DNA from: Ryuthela nishihirai
Lineage: Eukaryota > Arthropoda > Arachnida > Araneae > Heptathelidae
DNA length: 64,000 bases
Direction of reading: 5' to 3'
Assembly (NCBI GenBank): GCA_038380435.1
Contig: JAWZYU010000006.1
Location: forward strand, 35,776,501-35,840,500
Positions 1 to 11,235 of this stretch are shown piece after piece (positions within the stretch are counted from its first letter, which is position 1; every line of letters begins with the position of its first letter). Made by a program: the position numbers and the translations under genes. Below the pieces are notes generated by a model, which did no database searches, was not told the DNA's origin, and was given only the letters and a program-made list of their open reading frames with translations.

Positions 1-64
1 ATTAAATTTATATGAATAAAATCCCCAATATATCCTCACACATATATCACCAATTTTCCAAAAG

Positions 65-143
65 TACTCAGGATCTTAATGACCTGAAAATTTAGCTCTT
101 TGTCTACACAAAAGTGACGCTCAGAAGTAAAAACAACCCAAAA
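65..143 (+). repeat. SINE-1 3' tail fragment
   Basis: Only the last part of the SINE-1 family is present: a diverged gtgacgctcagaagtaa block followed by the aaacaaccca end. The same fragment sits at the equivalent place below GR copies B (30693-30785) and C (56500-56590), so it belongs to the duplicated receptor unit and is not a fresh insertion. Confidence 0.6.
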
Positions 144-586
144 TTCACCAAAGGGGGGAGGGGGAGATCTCTAAGCAGTAAAAGCTAGAACCACCAAATT
201 TCGTATAGTGTGCACGACAACATAAATCTTGCGACGTAAGGAGTGTAATATATTACATATTGTAGAAAAATTCAGTTAAGGCCACGAGTAAAGCAGAGAA
301 AAACTTCTAGAAAATATTAATATATATAAAATATATTGGTTTAGTCAACCATTCCACATACAGCTCCTTAACCAAAAATGGCAATTCCAGCTGATATTCT
401 TCGCCAAAAACAGTGCCATTTACTGACTTTTCCTATTGTGGAAGGGCAATTATAACTGTGCGTCACATGTACCAGTACAGAAATCAAAACTCCTTCATGG
501 CTCATACGACAGAGTCTAAAAGTCGATTGAACCAATTGAAATAGGGACTTTGAAAAGAAATGTGGCTTTCTGATTTCCATAAATAA

Positions 587-1943
587 TTATTCTTTCAGCT
601 GGAGAATTAAAAGACTATAAGTAAACACACTTCCATAAGCAGAGAGAATGAAATTTCTAGTGAAAATAAATACACCACAATGAAAGCGAAATGGGAGGTT
701 CTTGTTCTAAGGATTTTAGAAGGAATGGGATAGTTATATCGCCTGTGGGACAAATGACCGCATTTTCAGATAATTGACGCAGAGTGTTTTTGATTTCTTT
801 ATCTCTTTCCTGTATCGCTGCTGCAGATATCGAGATGGCAAATAAGGACCCAGCGGTGCTGAGTATTGAGAAAGATAACTGAAACATCATGAATTTAGAA
901 GTAAGAATGCTCGGAGTATATAGTACCTGACCAAAAACGATGAACATCAACAGAAAGTCTAGAGATATAATAAGAAATATAGGAAAAGAAAATGTCTTTT
1001 CCATCATTTGAATAATACTCAAAATCTGGTTGTAACCATTTCGTATTTCAATAGCCTTCTTCATATCTATAGTTGTCATTAAATTCTTCTTCAAGGCAGC
1101 ATTGTAATCTTGAAGTAGATTTCGGGAACGAATGCAAAGGAAAACATACATTAAAGACACAAAATTGGGGATCAAACCATGAAATACACTGTATTCCAAT
1201 AAGAATAGACAAAATATTAAAGATTTATGGAAAAAATTTCTCCCATATTTTGTTTTGAAAAAAAACGTTTTGCATATATTGCATGACTTCAGCTTCTTCC
1301 AACATTAGAGCTGACAAAGAAATCATTACAGGAATGGAAACACAGATAAAAATGCAAAGCTTAATCCAACTTCCAGAGAAGCGGCCTTTGTTGAAAAACC
1401 TGTAATTTGTCCACTTACATGAGATACAGTCCGAAATATTTTGTATCTGCTCTCGTCTGAAATATATACTGTACCATAATGTCATAGTTATAAAAGTGCC
1501 GAAGACATTCATGACAGCAATTTTCATTGAGGATCGAGATGAATATGAACGTTGGACACAACAGAAAATTAATGCCGTTCTAAGTGAAAAAATATCAACT
1601 GCATCGCAAGTTTAACTACCATTAGTATAATTCTGGTAGAAAAAGAAACGTTTTTACGCTGCTTACAATACTTAATATCCAGGCCTATGAGAAGTAGTAT
1701 CTTTAATAGCAGATCAAAATCGGTTTTGAATTTATCGACCGTGTTACTGTTTAATGCAATTTGCATTGAACTTGAGTAAATGGGTAACGGAATATTTTTT
1801 TCCTGCCAACTATCGCTAAATGAATGTTCCTCGTTATTGTCTGAAGTTATATCTATTATATTAATATCTAAGGAACGTTTAATTCCTTCGTTTGGCCCTC
1901 TAACGGATGTCAAATCACTCTTCATTTTATATTGAAGCATCAA
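587..1943 (-). pseudogene. Gustatory-receptor-like copy A, three frameshifts
   Basis: Decayed copy of a seven-transmembrane chemoreceptor of the insect-type gustatory receptor family, which would sit in the plasma membrane of sensory neurons. The frame opens at 1943 (start MMLQYKMKSDL) and reads 120 codons. A one-base deletion near 1585 ends it, compared with copies B and C. The next block (1527-1225) covers the middle helices and is broken by an extra T in a T run near 1215. The third block (1199-657) carries the loop with IEIRNGYNQILSIIQ and helices 6-7, and ends through a two-base deletion near 680. The downstream frame still contains the C-terminal part and a stop at 587-589. No intron is visible, and homology to B and C runs straight through. 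The family call rests on the C-terminal TYSLLILQ signature seen in B and C. The flanks match copy C in inverted orientation. Confidence 0.8.
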
Positions 1944-3330
1944 ATATTCAATTAGTTACTATTATTAAAGTTCTCTTTGTAAAACTGTAGCTAATAACCC
2001 AGTACAAATATTTGCGGTTTTTGTACAGCCACATTACTGGAAGGAAACCTGGAAAAAAATATGGAAAACTCATAACATTAACATGAAAACGTTTCCTATC
2101 ATAATTATCACTATATAGGACATTCAAGTTATTTACTTGCTAAATTATTTTGTATTTAAATAATCATTATTATCATTATTACTCCTGTTTAAGCATTAAA
2201 CTTACATTTTAATCCTAATTGCTAACTTTTGCTCAATCTTTGTACTTTCTTAAATTCCCTGTTTAAACATTGAACTTACAGTTAGAATTCTAAGAAAAGG
2301 ATTTTGTTCACTTTTTGAACTCTTAAATTCCTTGTTTAAACACCGAACTTAAAGTTACAATTCTTACCAGTATTTTGCTCACTTTTTGTCTTCTTTAAAC
2401 TTTATTCTCGTTATATTTCGGAATAGAAAATATTTGCATTTATCGCAACAAGAGAAGCTAGATTATAAAAATTTAAAATTTCTCGATATCTGCATCATCA
2501 TAAAAGCTAAGCGCTCAAAATAGAATATTTTTAAGGTTCATTGAAAAACGTGTGTGCTGAGAATTTTCTAGTTCCATCAATCTGTTCTTAACTGAGTTTC
2601 ACATTATACAATTTGTTGGAAATTCTATTCAACGAAACTGAAACTTGAACTCTCATATAATTCAGATTTCAGTTAAATTTCATCTCTGAGAGATTATATC
2701 ACGAACGATGCTTACAAAAGTACAAACTGCTTACTGGGATTGATCTTCTTAATAATCCTGATTTCTTGAATTTCTCAGAGTACAATTATTAGATGAATCC
2801 ACTTTATTTTTTACTTCGTGACAGCTTTAGGTAAAAACAAACACGGGATTGCTATGAAGAGATTGTTCGGTGGTTATAATAACGATTTCACACTGCTTTA
2901 GAAATAACTTGACTAAGTTAGTGTAGTCCGCTCCAAGAAAGAAAGTAACTTCCTATTATTTCTTTTACTGTATAGAAAATTCGTCCCAATGTTGCGATTC
3001 AGATGCTGTGGAATCCCATATTTTAGATTTCTATTTGGTTTTCCTAAAATATCATTCTTTGTTTCACCAAATCCACAATCTTTTTAATAACATTCAGTAT
3101 AAAGTTTAGAAATCATTCGTACATACAAGTTCACAATGAGTTTATTTCAAACAATTCTCATCCAGTAAAACAGATAAATATTACTTTATGCACTTCAATA
3201 AATATTGTCCAAATTCGAAAGATTTCAAGATTCTGTCCCACTAGCAATTTCCTTTACTTCCAATCTTGTGTTTCTTGTCTGGTATTTGAGTATGAAGAAG
3301 AAAGAAATAGCTTCTTGCTAAATTGTGTAC
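1944..3330. other. Upstream flank of GR copy A, no gene
   Basis: Noncoding and AT-rich. It aligns by eye with the upstream flank of copy C (about 53380-54700) and partly with that of copy B (27690-28877). It contains the short A version of the tandem repeat at about 2190-2420. I see no exon with conserved reading frame between the copies. Confidence 0.6.
2190..2420 (-). repeat. About 75-80 bp tandem repeat upstream of GR-A, ~3 units
   Basis: Three diverged units sharing (on the minus strand) agttcaatgtttaaacaggg, a run like gaatttaag and a block like caaagattgagcaaaa. The same repeat lies upstream of copy B with about seven units and of copy C with about two. It is a length-variable minisatellite tied to the receptor unit. 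Confidence 0.65.
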
Positions 3331-3340
3331 GCGCATGCGC
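3331..3340. promoter_or_regulatory. Palindromic GCGCATGCGC motif in GR upstream flank
   Basis: A perfect 10-base palindrome that fits the NRF-1-type binding consensus, placed about 1.4 kb above the copy A start. Near-identical versions sit at the matching positions in copy C (53373-53382) and remnant F (14136-14144). Conservation could simply reflect shared descent of the repeat, so a promoter role is inference. Confidence 0.3.
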
Positions 3341-3828
3341 AGAATGTAACCTATCATCATGCCATGTTGCATCATCATCATTGTGCCGAATTTTTTATCT
3401 TAAGAACAAAGACAAGTTGCGAAATGTTTTTGACATACACTGTTAAATTCGTATAATAATACAACCAGGTTGTTTGCAGGAGAATATGTGCATAATGGAT
3501 GTGGTGTCTTTTTCCTTTTTCTCTCAGACTCGTAACAAAAGCAGCAGCAAGATTCTGAGAAATTATAATTATTGTAAAAGCAATACTTCGCTGCAATACT
3601 TGATCGCTTTTCACTAGCAACCAAAGTGTTAGTTGAACAACAAAAAATATTTTGCTATTAATATAAAAGGGATGCTTTTAAAGACCGTCTATGGCAAAAT
3701 TCCCTGTGATAACGCACACAGACTGCAGGCTTAACATTTTAATTCCGACGTCACTTTCTCGTGGTGAAAGCTTTTTTATCTTTCTAAAGAAATATTCTCT
3801 TTTTAAAAGAAACCGTAGATGAGGTATG

Positions 3829-4208
3829 GGTTGTTTACCTCTGAGCTGCACCTTTTTTTCCACACAGTGAGCTAAATGGCTAGGTCACAAGAACCATGAG
3901 GGCTCAGAAAAGATTAAAGGAATGGAACCTACTGTTCAGCTGTTGAAAGACAGACGGTAGCCTCCCGTCAAGGCCATCCAGCGTGTTCTTTAACGTGCAC
4001 AGTGTATGGCTCTCCCACACACGGAGCCACGGCTTAACGTCCATCCGACGGACGGCGGTATTTTCAGAACCATCGGTCTCCGCTACTGACGGTGAGCAGG
4101 GCGGTGAGTTTTGCGGAGATAAATCTTTAACCTGATCTTGTTGGGACTTGAACCTGGGAACTGCAGATTACGAACCTGACTGACCTACCGACTGAGCATC
4201 GCCGCCCC
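3829..4208 (-). repeat. SINE-1 element, near full length
   Basis: Full-length member of the tRNA-headed SINE-1 family, about 380 bp, inverted here. Reading right to left: a tRNA-like head with A and B box remnants (3' half tgggacttgaacctgggaac on this strand), a gagataaatct block, the conserved core (ccatccgacggacggcgg, then gtgttctttaacgtgcac), and the tail ending gggttgtt. A matching element flanks copy C at 52517-52893, so it inserted before the A/C duplication. Confidence 0.85.
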
Positions 4209-4290
4209 TTACCGAAGTTGAGGAATTCTACCTCAGTGTTACCAATTCATCTGGTTTTTCTCTGGTCACTTATTATTGTTTTCTATCCGG

Positions 4291-4345
4291 CTGAGGAGTG
4301 GTCAAAGAGGAGTGGCTGAGGAGTGGCTGAGGAGTGGCTGAGGGG
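4291..4345. repeat. Short 11-bp tandem repeat
   Basis: About four units of gaggagtggct, the first diverged. It sits at the point where homology between the copy A and copy C flanks stops and just before the jockey-like element. Confidence 0.7.
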
Positions 4346-4379
4346 TCGCCACAGTTAGTCGCAAACCACAAACGTCGCA

Positions 4380-6810
4380 AATTTTAGCTGCTGCAGATCG
4401 GATCGCCTCCGAAAAAGGTGGGAAGGACTGCCATATTTATAAAAAAAACTCTATTCAACACGCACTTATTCCTAAAAATTGTCTATCTTCGCTTGAGGCA
4501 ACTAAGATTATTCTCACTCATACTTCGATAGGTCATTGCACCTTGTGGGTGCCTACAAACACCCTCAGGCTTCCTTCATAGAAAATGACTTCAATTTATT
4601 CTTTTCTGATAACACACCTTGTAATTTAGCTGGAGACTTAAATTCTAAGCACTCCTTGTGGGGCAGTAGATCAAGCAATCCTGCTGGCAAACTTCTCTTA
4701 AATTATTCTACCAATAAAGGTATCATCGTGGATACACCAGCGGCACCAACGTATTACCCTCATAATACCTCCCTTAGACGTGAAATTTTTAATATTGTCC
4801 TTTTCTCTAAATTCTTCGCTTCCTATGACATTCGAGTTGTAACTGCCCTCTCCTCAGACCATCACCCAGTTATCGTGAAATTTAACCTTGAGATGCAAAT
4901 TTTCCCTCATTTAATTAGTCGAATAAACTGGGATAAATTCAAATATCTACTTAATCTTAACATTACATGTCATCCTACCATTAACTCAACATCTATCATA
5001 GAGCTCATTTTATCTACCTTAACCTCTAATGTCGCAAATGCTGTCTCACAGTCATCATCCAAAATTATTCCTGATTTCAATTATAATAAATTAACTCCAG
5101 CACTTCAATTACTAGTCACATCTAAACATAAAACCCGAAAATTTTGGCAAATCTTCTGCAATCCATCTGATGAAACCACATATAATAAACTTAGGAATCA
5201 ATTATGAAACGAGCTCTCTTCTTTCAGGACCCAAAATTGGACCAAAAAAGTTGCCACCGTAAATATCCAGGATGGATCGATCTGGAAAATGATCCGATCC
5301 CTTAAAGGCAACTCAAAGGTGAGTGGCGGTTGACTTCACAGTGAGGGCGGGTTGGTTTATACCGACTGCAACAAAGCTCAAGTCTTCGCTGACACAATGG
5401 AGGCGCAGTTTCAGCCAAACGAACAAAACACCAATGAAACCTTTATCTGGCGGGTGAAGAGGGGCCTTGGTCAATTTTTTAAAACCCTCCACTCTGATAC
5501 TATTCATTGGATTTCTTATAATGAACTTTTATCTGAAATTCAGCATCTTAAATCAAATAAAACCCCAGGTTCTTAATGTATTAAAAATTTTATTATTAAA
5601 AATCTTCAATAAATGTCTATTAATGTCTAACCTTCAATAAATGTCTATTTTTACCATATTTTCCAGATATCTGGAAGAATGCAGTCGTTACGATGCTTCC
5701 CAAGCCGGGCAATAACTTACTATTCCCAGATAATTATCGACTCATTAGTCTCCTGTCCAGTTTGGGAAACCTTTTCGAGAGACTCATTCTTACAGAATTA
5801 ATGATCCCTTAATAGTCTCAAAATTATTCCCGATATTCAGTTTGGCTTCCGTCGCCAACATGTAACCACACATCAAACCCTGAGGGTGGTTGAGGAAACC
5901 GCAACCGCTTGTAATAAAAAAAGAACACATGATTGCAGTCTATATAGACATAGCGAAAGCTTTTGACAAGTTTGCACTGAGGGACTTCATTCAGTTTAAA
6001 TTCCCTCTGGCACTTATCTGTCTTATTAAAAGTTATCTTTCTTCTAGAACTTTCGAAATCAAAATTAAATATGATGTTTCTTCTGTAAGACAAATCTCCT
6101 CTGGAGTGCTGGAAGGCTCGATTCTGGGTCTGACCTTGTTTAATATTTATGTTACTGACACTCCAAGAGTTGATAGAGATTTCTGTGCAATGTATGCTGA
6201 TCACACTGCCTTTTTATCACCCTCTATTTCAATCAAACATGCGCATTATAGAATGCAAAAAATGCTGGACTCCTTCGAGGACTGGTGCACCTCGTGGTGA
6301 GTACAAATAAATACAGACACATGTATGGCAGTCATTACATCTCATAAGAGAAACCCTCACCTCGATAACTTTTATTTGTTCGATAAACAGATTGAGTGGA
6401 GTGATACTGTAACTTATCTTGACATCACGATTCATAAAAATTTAATTTCGACTCCCCATATTAATAAGGTCGTTCAAAAGGCCAGAGGTATCAACATTAA
6501 ACTTCCGCCACTCCTTGGTAGAAAATCACGACTTTCCCCGCCATACTCAAAATTCTTTTATTTACAAAAATTATTTGACCAATCTTACTATATGCAGCAT
6601 CCATCTGGGGCACCTGTTCCCCTAGTTGCATTAGACTTCAAAAATTTGAAAATATTATCCTACGATCAGCTGTAGCAGCTCTCTGGTTTGTACGCAACTC
6701 TATCATCAAACGTGATCTGCAATTTGTTTCCAGAGAAACTTCCAGATATCTCTGAAACCATCCGGAATATGGCTCAAAAATTCTACAAAGATGCTCCGTT
6801 TGAGGTCACA
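4380..6810 (+). pseudogene. Jockey-like non-LTR retrotransposon, dead
   Basis: Decayed ORF2 of a jockey-clade LINE, which copies itself by target-primed reverse transcription. The endonuclease part runs to 5207 and shows AGDLNSKHSLWGSR, a typical jockey GDFNAKHxxWGS-type block, and later SSDHHPV. After a stop near 5205 the reverse transcriptase follows in pieces: NKTPGS near 5560, DNYRLISLLSSLGNLFERL around 5725-5790, FGFRRQHVTTHQTL around 5840-5880, IDIAKAFDK from 5944, GVLEGSILGL from about 6103, and YADH at 6193-6204 where active elements have YADD. A C-terminal block (WFVRNS..KRDLQFVSRE) is visible at about 6680-6740. At least four frame breaks and the lost catalytic Asp make it inactive. 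Confidence 0.85.
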
Positions 6811-6984
6811 CACCATGGGCGAATGAAAACTATGTTTTCCTTCTCCACCATCTAGTAAAATGGATTTCACTTTGAATTGACAGAAATGTCTTGGAAGTGC
6901 GCCAAAGTAGTTTTTTATTTCCCCCATTGTTTACCTTCGTTCAATGAGGTATGGGATTGCACACGATACTCAATAACGTCCTAA

Positions 6985-7262
6985 ACAATCTGTCGATCTG
7001 TCAGTCGGTAGCGCGCCAGCCTCTAATCTACAATTCCCAGTTTCCTGTGCAAACTGGGCCTGCGTTGCAATTCGTCGGATGGGACATTAAGCCATGACGC
7101 GGTGTGCGGGAAAGCCATACTCTGTGCACGTTAAAGAACACGTTGGATGATCTTGACGAAAGGCTACCCTCTGTCTCCCAACAGCTGTTCCAGTTGGTCT
7201 CCTTGGGGTCCTTGTAAAATGATCATTCAGCCCGTTGTGTGCAAAAAATTGCAGTTAAGGTA
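6985..7262 (+). repeat. SINE-1 element with internal deletion
   Basis: The head keeps cagtcggtagcgcgccag. About 80 bp between head and core are missing. The core reads cgtcggatgggacattaagc and cacgttaaagaacacgttgg, and the tail reads gtgtgcaaaaaattgcagtt. Confidence 0.8.
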
Positions 7263-7751
7263 AAATCCGTGATTTAGTGCTTGTTTTGCTAATTCGACTA
7301 CTATTTCGTTATTTGTAATGTCGATATGTGCTGCAGTTCCAAAGTAAACAATGCGATTTAGGTTAACTTTGTTTCGACTTTCTATTTTTTGAAGATTTCA
7401 ATTTGAAATAAATAATCAAAATTCTTTAAGGTTGTTTCGAGAGGGCTACTAAAAACTTATTGAATATCAGAGAATATGGGTATTTTCGTCAGCTTATAAA
7501 TTTGGAAAAATTTTCAGTTTCTAAAACCGCTATCAGTTATATATACATAATAATGAGAGTATAATACAGCTGTAATGGTTTCTATAGGGACTTTAAGAGA
7601 ACTTTTTTTTCCACGTCTTGTAGTAGATGAATCCCTGTGTGACCTGTGCTCCGTATTACCAAGAGCAATTTCTTTGCTCTTTGTAATACACGAAACTTAA
7701 AGCAATATAGGGCAAACAAGAAATGTGCGAATTCAGTTCCCATTTAGTGCA

Positions 7752-7850
7752 TTTTACTACCTCTGAGTGGTAATTTTTTTCACACAATTTTCTAAATGAC
7801 CAGGTCACAAAGACCCCGAAGGCTCAAAGAAGGTTGGGCACTCGCTGGAC
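7752..7850 (-). repeat. SINE-1 3' fragment
   Basis: About 100 bp of the family tail (tacctctgagtggta, then aaatgaccaggtcacaa). It breaks off after gttgggcactcgctgga and is directly followed by another copy in the same orientation. Confidence 0.7.
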
Positions 7851-7857
7851 AGTTTTT

Positions 7858-8226
7858 ATGTTGTTCTATCTCTGAGCGGCACTTTTCTGCATACAATAAG
7901 CTAAATGATTAGGCCGCAAGGACCTCGAAGGCTCAGAGAAGGTTATGGAGGGGGACCCACTGGAACAGCTGTTGGAAGACAGGTGATAACCTCCAGTCAA
8001 GGCCATCCAGCGTTTTCTTTAAGGAGGACAGGTATGGCTCTCCCGCATACGGCTTAACGTTCCATCCGACGAACGGCGACCTTTCCAAGCCCATTGGTGT
8101 CCCCTACTGACCATGGGCAGGTCTGGGAGGCTTGGGGAGGAAAATCTCAACGCTGACCCAGATGGGACTCGGAACTTTGGAATTGCAGATTATGAGCCTG
8201 GCATGCTACCGTCTGAGCCATCCCCC
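7858..8226 (-). repeat. SINE-1 element, near full length
   Basis: Complete from tail (ctctgagcggcactttt) to head (attatgagcctggcatgcta). Core sequences are recognisable but mutated (gttccatccgacgaacgg). It abuts the next copy with no spacer. Confidence 0.8.
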
Positions 8227-8482
8227 ACCAGACAGCTTTTGGAAAAAAGATGATAGCCTGAGGTCAAGGCCATCCAGTGTACTATTAATGTTCACAATAT
8301 ATGGCTCTCCGGTACACAAAGACATGGCTTAATATCCCATCTGAGGGACGACGGTTTTTTCTAGCCCACCTGTTTCCCCTACTGATCGAGGGTAGGATGA
8401 AGAGATTTGCGGAGATAAATCTCAATATTGGCCCAGGCGGGATTCAAACCTGATGCGCTATCGACTGAGCGACCATTCCTCC
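8227..8482 (-). repeat. SINE-1 element lacking its 3' third
   Basis: Starts inside the family at agacagcttttgg and runs through core and head (gataaatctcaatattggcc, then attcaaacctgatgcgct). Joined head-to-tail to the copy at 7858-8226. Confidence 0.75.
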
Positions 8483-8536
8483 CTAGAGCGGTCCTGTAGA
8501 CATTGTACTCATGAAATAGTTACCTGTAAAATTTTT

Positions 8537-9055
8537 GGTTTTGTCGTGAGTGGAATTCGAACCCACTTTTCACAGTAACATGCCAAGCGTCCTGACTACT
8601 ACACCTGCAGCAGCTAACCTTTTTCTTCAGCTCGTGTGACACATAAAATTCCCCACATATTTTTTGATTCGTTCGTGGTGTCATCTATGTCGGGAAGCTA
8701 TCAACCAAGTTGTCTCATATGCTGGAATTGAATATTTTGTCACTCATGTTCATGGTATTAAATTAATAATTCAATAGTAAAGTGTTACAGATGTCCTGAA
8801 GACATGGAACGCATGGTATGCATTGATTTAAAGCCATCAGCTTCAGTAAAAAAATATTAAATTCCATCATATAACGCAACTTGGTTGTCAGCTCCGTACA
8901 TTTATGTTGCTACGAACGAATCAAATAATATACGAGTAAGTTTATATGTCACATTAGCTGGGAAAAAAGTTGACTGTTAATGGTATAGTTTGTTAACGAG
9001 ACTGGAATGTAACTGCGAAGCATGGGGTCGAATCCCCCTTACGGTGAAGTTAAAT
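8537..9055. repeat. Long inverted repeat with tRNA-like ends
   Basis: Left arm about 8537-8735 and right arm about 8870-9055 are imperfect reverse complements. Each arm carries gattcgttcgtrg near the inside and a tRNA-like stretch near the outside: cgaacccac on the left (minus strand B box) and gggtcgaatccccct on the right (plus strand). The middle (about 8735-8870) is unrelated AT-rich sequence. It may be two inverted copies of a tRNA-headed SINE or one foldback element. Confidence 0.65.
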
Positions 9056-9314
9056 GTTTCCAGCTAGATACACTAAGATTTTCATAAAATATATTTTTAA
9101 GCCTTAAGGTAGACAGATTTATTGTAATTGGAGATGTTTTGAAAAAAAAGTTTTTTTTAATATTTCATTAAATCAATTTATGAAGTAATAATTTATCAAG
9201 AGAAACATTTCTCTTAGAACAGTGGTTAAGCTTACAATCCCTCCCCCGCTAGTTTTCTTTAAAGATATCGCCATTAGTTTTCTTACTTAAATAATGTTAG
9301 GGGAAAGCTTAGGA
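9056..9314. other. No recognisable feature
   Basis: AT-rich spacer between two inverted repeats. I see no coding signal or repeat match within the window. Confidence 0.5.
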
Positions 9315-9835
9315 AATACAGTACTGGAAGAAAAAGGGAAACTATTCCATGTTATCTCAATAGAAAATCGCATTCAGAGTTTAACAAACTTTTCAAAAAC
9401 ATTTTTAATAAAAATTATGTCTAAAGATAACTTAAACATCTCGATCAAATCTAGGTAAATCTCGATTTTAAACAACATTTGTTCAGTAAAAGAATTATGA
9501 GCGTTGGAATATTTAACAGATTACAAAAAAACTTAATATTAAATTAAAACATGCTAAGAGATCAGCTGACTCTAATAGCGTACGGGTATAATCTATTATG
9601 ATCTCTGAACTCTTCACCAGTTTTAATTAAGTTTTGGGGTCAATTATGTGTAGCCTGTTAAATAATTTAGAGTTCGTAATTCTTTGAACACTGAACAAAA
9701 GGTTTAGATATATTTGATTGAAATCTTTAATTTTTTGGTTAAAAATCATGTTGAAGAATTTATTGAGATCGAAATGTGATTTTCTGTTGATATAACATGG
9801 AACTTTTCAATTTTTTCTCCAGTACCTGTATGTTT
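9315..9835. repeat. Long imperfect inverted repeat (foldback)
   Basis: The left arm begins acagtactggaagaaaaagg and includes ttccatgttatctcaatag. The right arm, reverse-complemented, reads caggtactggagaaaaaatt and ttccatgttatatcaacag. The arms are about 230-240 bp each around a centre near 9575. No tRNA boxes or reading frame were found. It could be a MITE or a hairpin-RNA locus. Confidence 0.7.
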
Positions 9836-10429
9836 TTTCTTTCTAAAATGATATTTATTATAGAAAATTTGGAAATAAAAACATAAAAAAAGTAGAAAAT
9901 TCATTATTTTTTCTTTGTGGATTGACAGCTTTTTTAAAGCACTATGTGCAGTTTTAATGAAAGTTGTGAAATTTTTTCTAAGAAAAGGAATGACGATTTG
10001 TCAAAATTTTAGTCGAAAAACTTTGTCGCAATTCAAAATTATTACGAAGCAAACAACTTTGGACAACATCTTACTGAAATCACACCTCATACATCAGGAT
10101 ATATATATAAAATACTTTTAGTTGTGTAAATTAATGCACTTAAATTTCATTTCACTGCAAAATATATTGCAGTTACCATCTCTTAAAGATGTAATTTCGA
10201 GAAGTTTATTTAAACTGAGGTATCTAGTATCTGAGAAATATAGAGGGAGCTAGTATATTGAAGGCTAATACAGTCTTTTTACGTTCATTATCATTAGAAA
10301 TTCTGCAATAAAAAGTAATCAACATATAAAGAAGCTAACAGCAGAAGCAGGACTAACTTGTTATAATGCATGATGCGTTAACAGTACAAAAAGTAAATAA
10401 AATAAATTTTAAGAATGAAAACTGATAAT
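9836..10429. other. No recognisable feature
   Basis: AT-rich sequence with short open frames only. The longest, 9915-10121 on the plus strand, has no family resemblance and is probably chance. Confidence 0.5.

Positions 10430-11235
<806 letters not shown>

Noticed and set aside
8540..8625. Possible tRNA gene on the minus strand
   Set aside because: B box is good but the acceptor and anticodon stems do not pair and it lies in one arm of a long inverted repeat, so a SINE-type relic is more likely.
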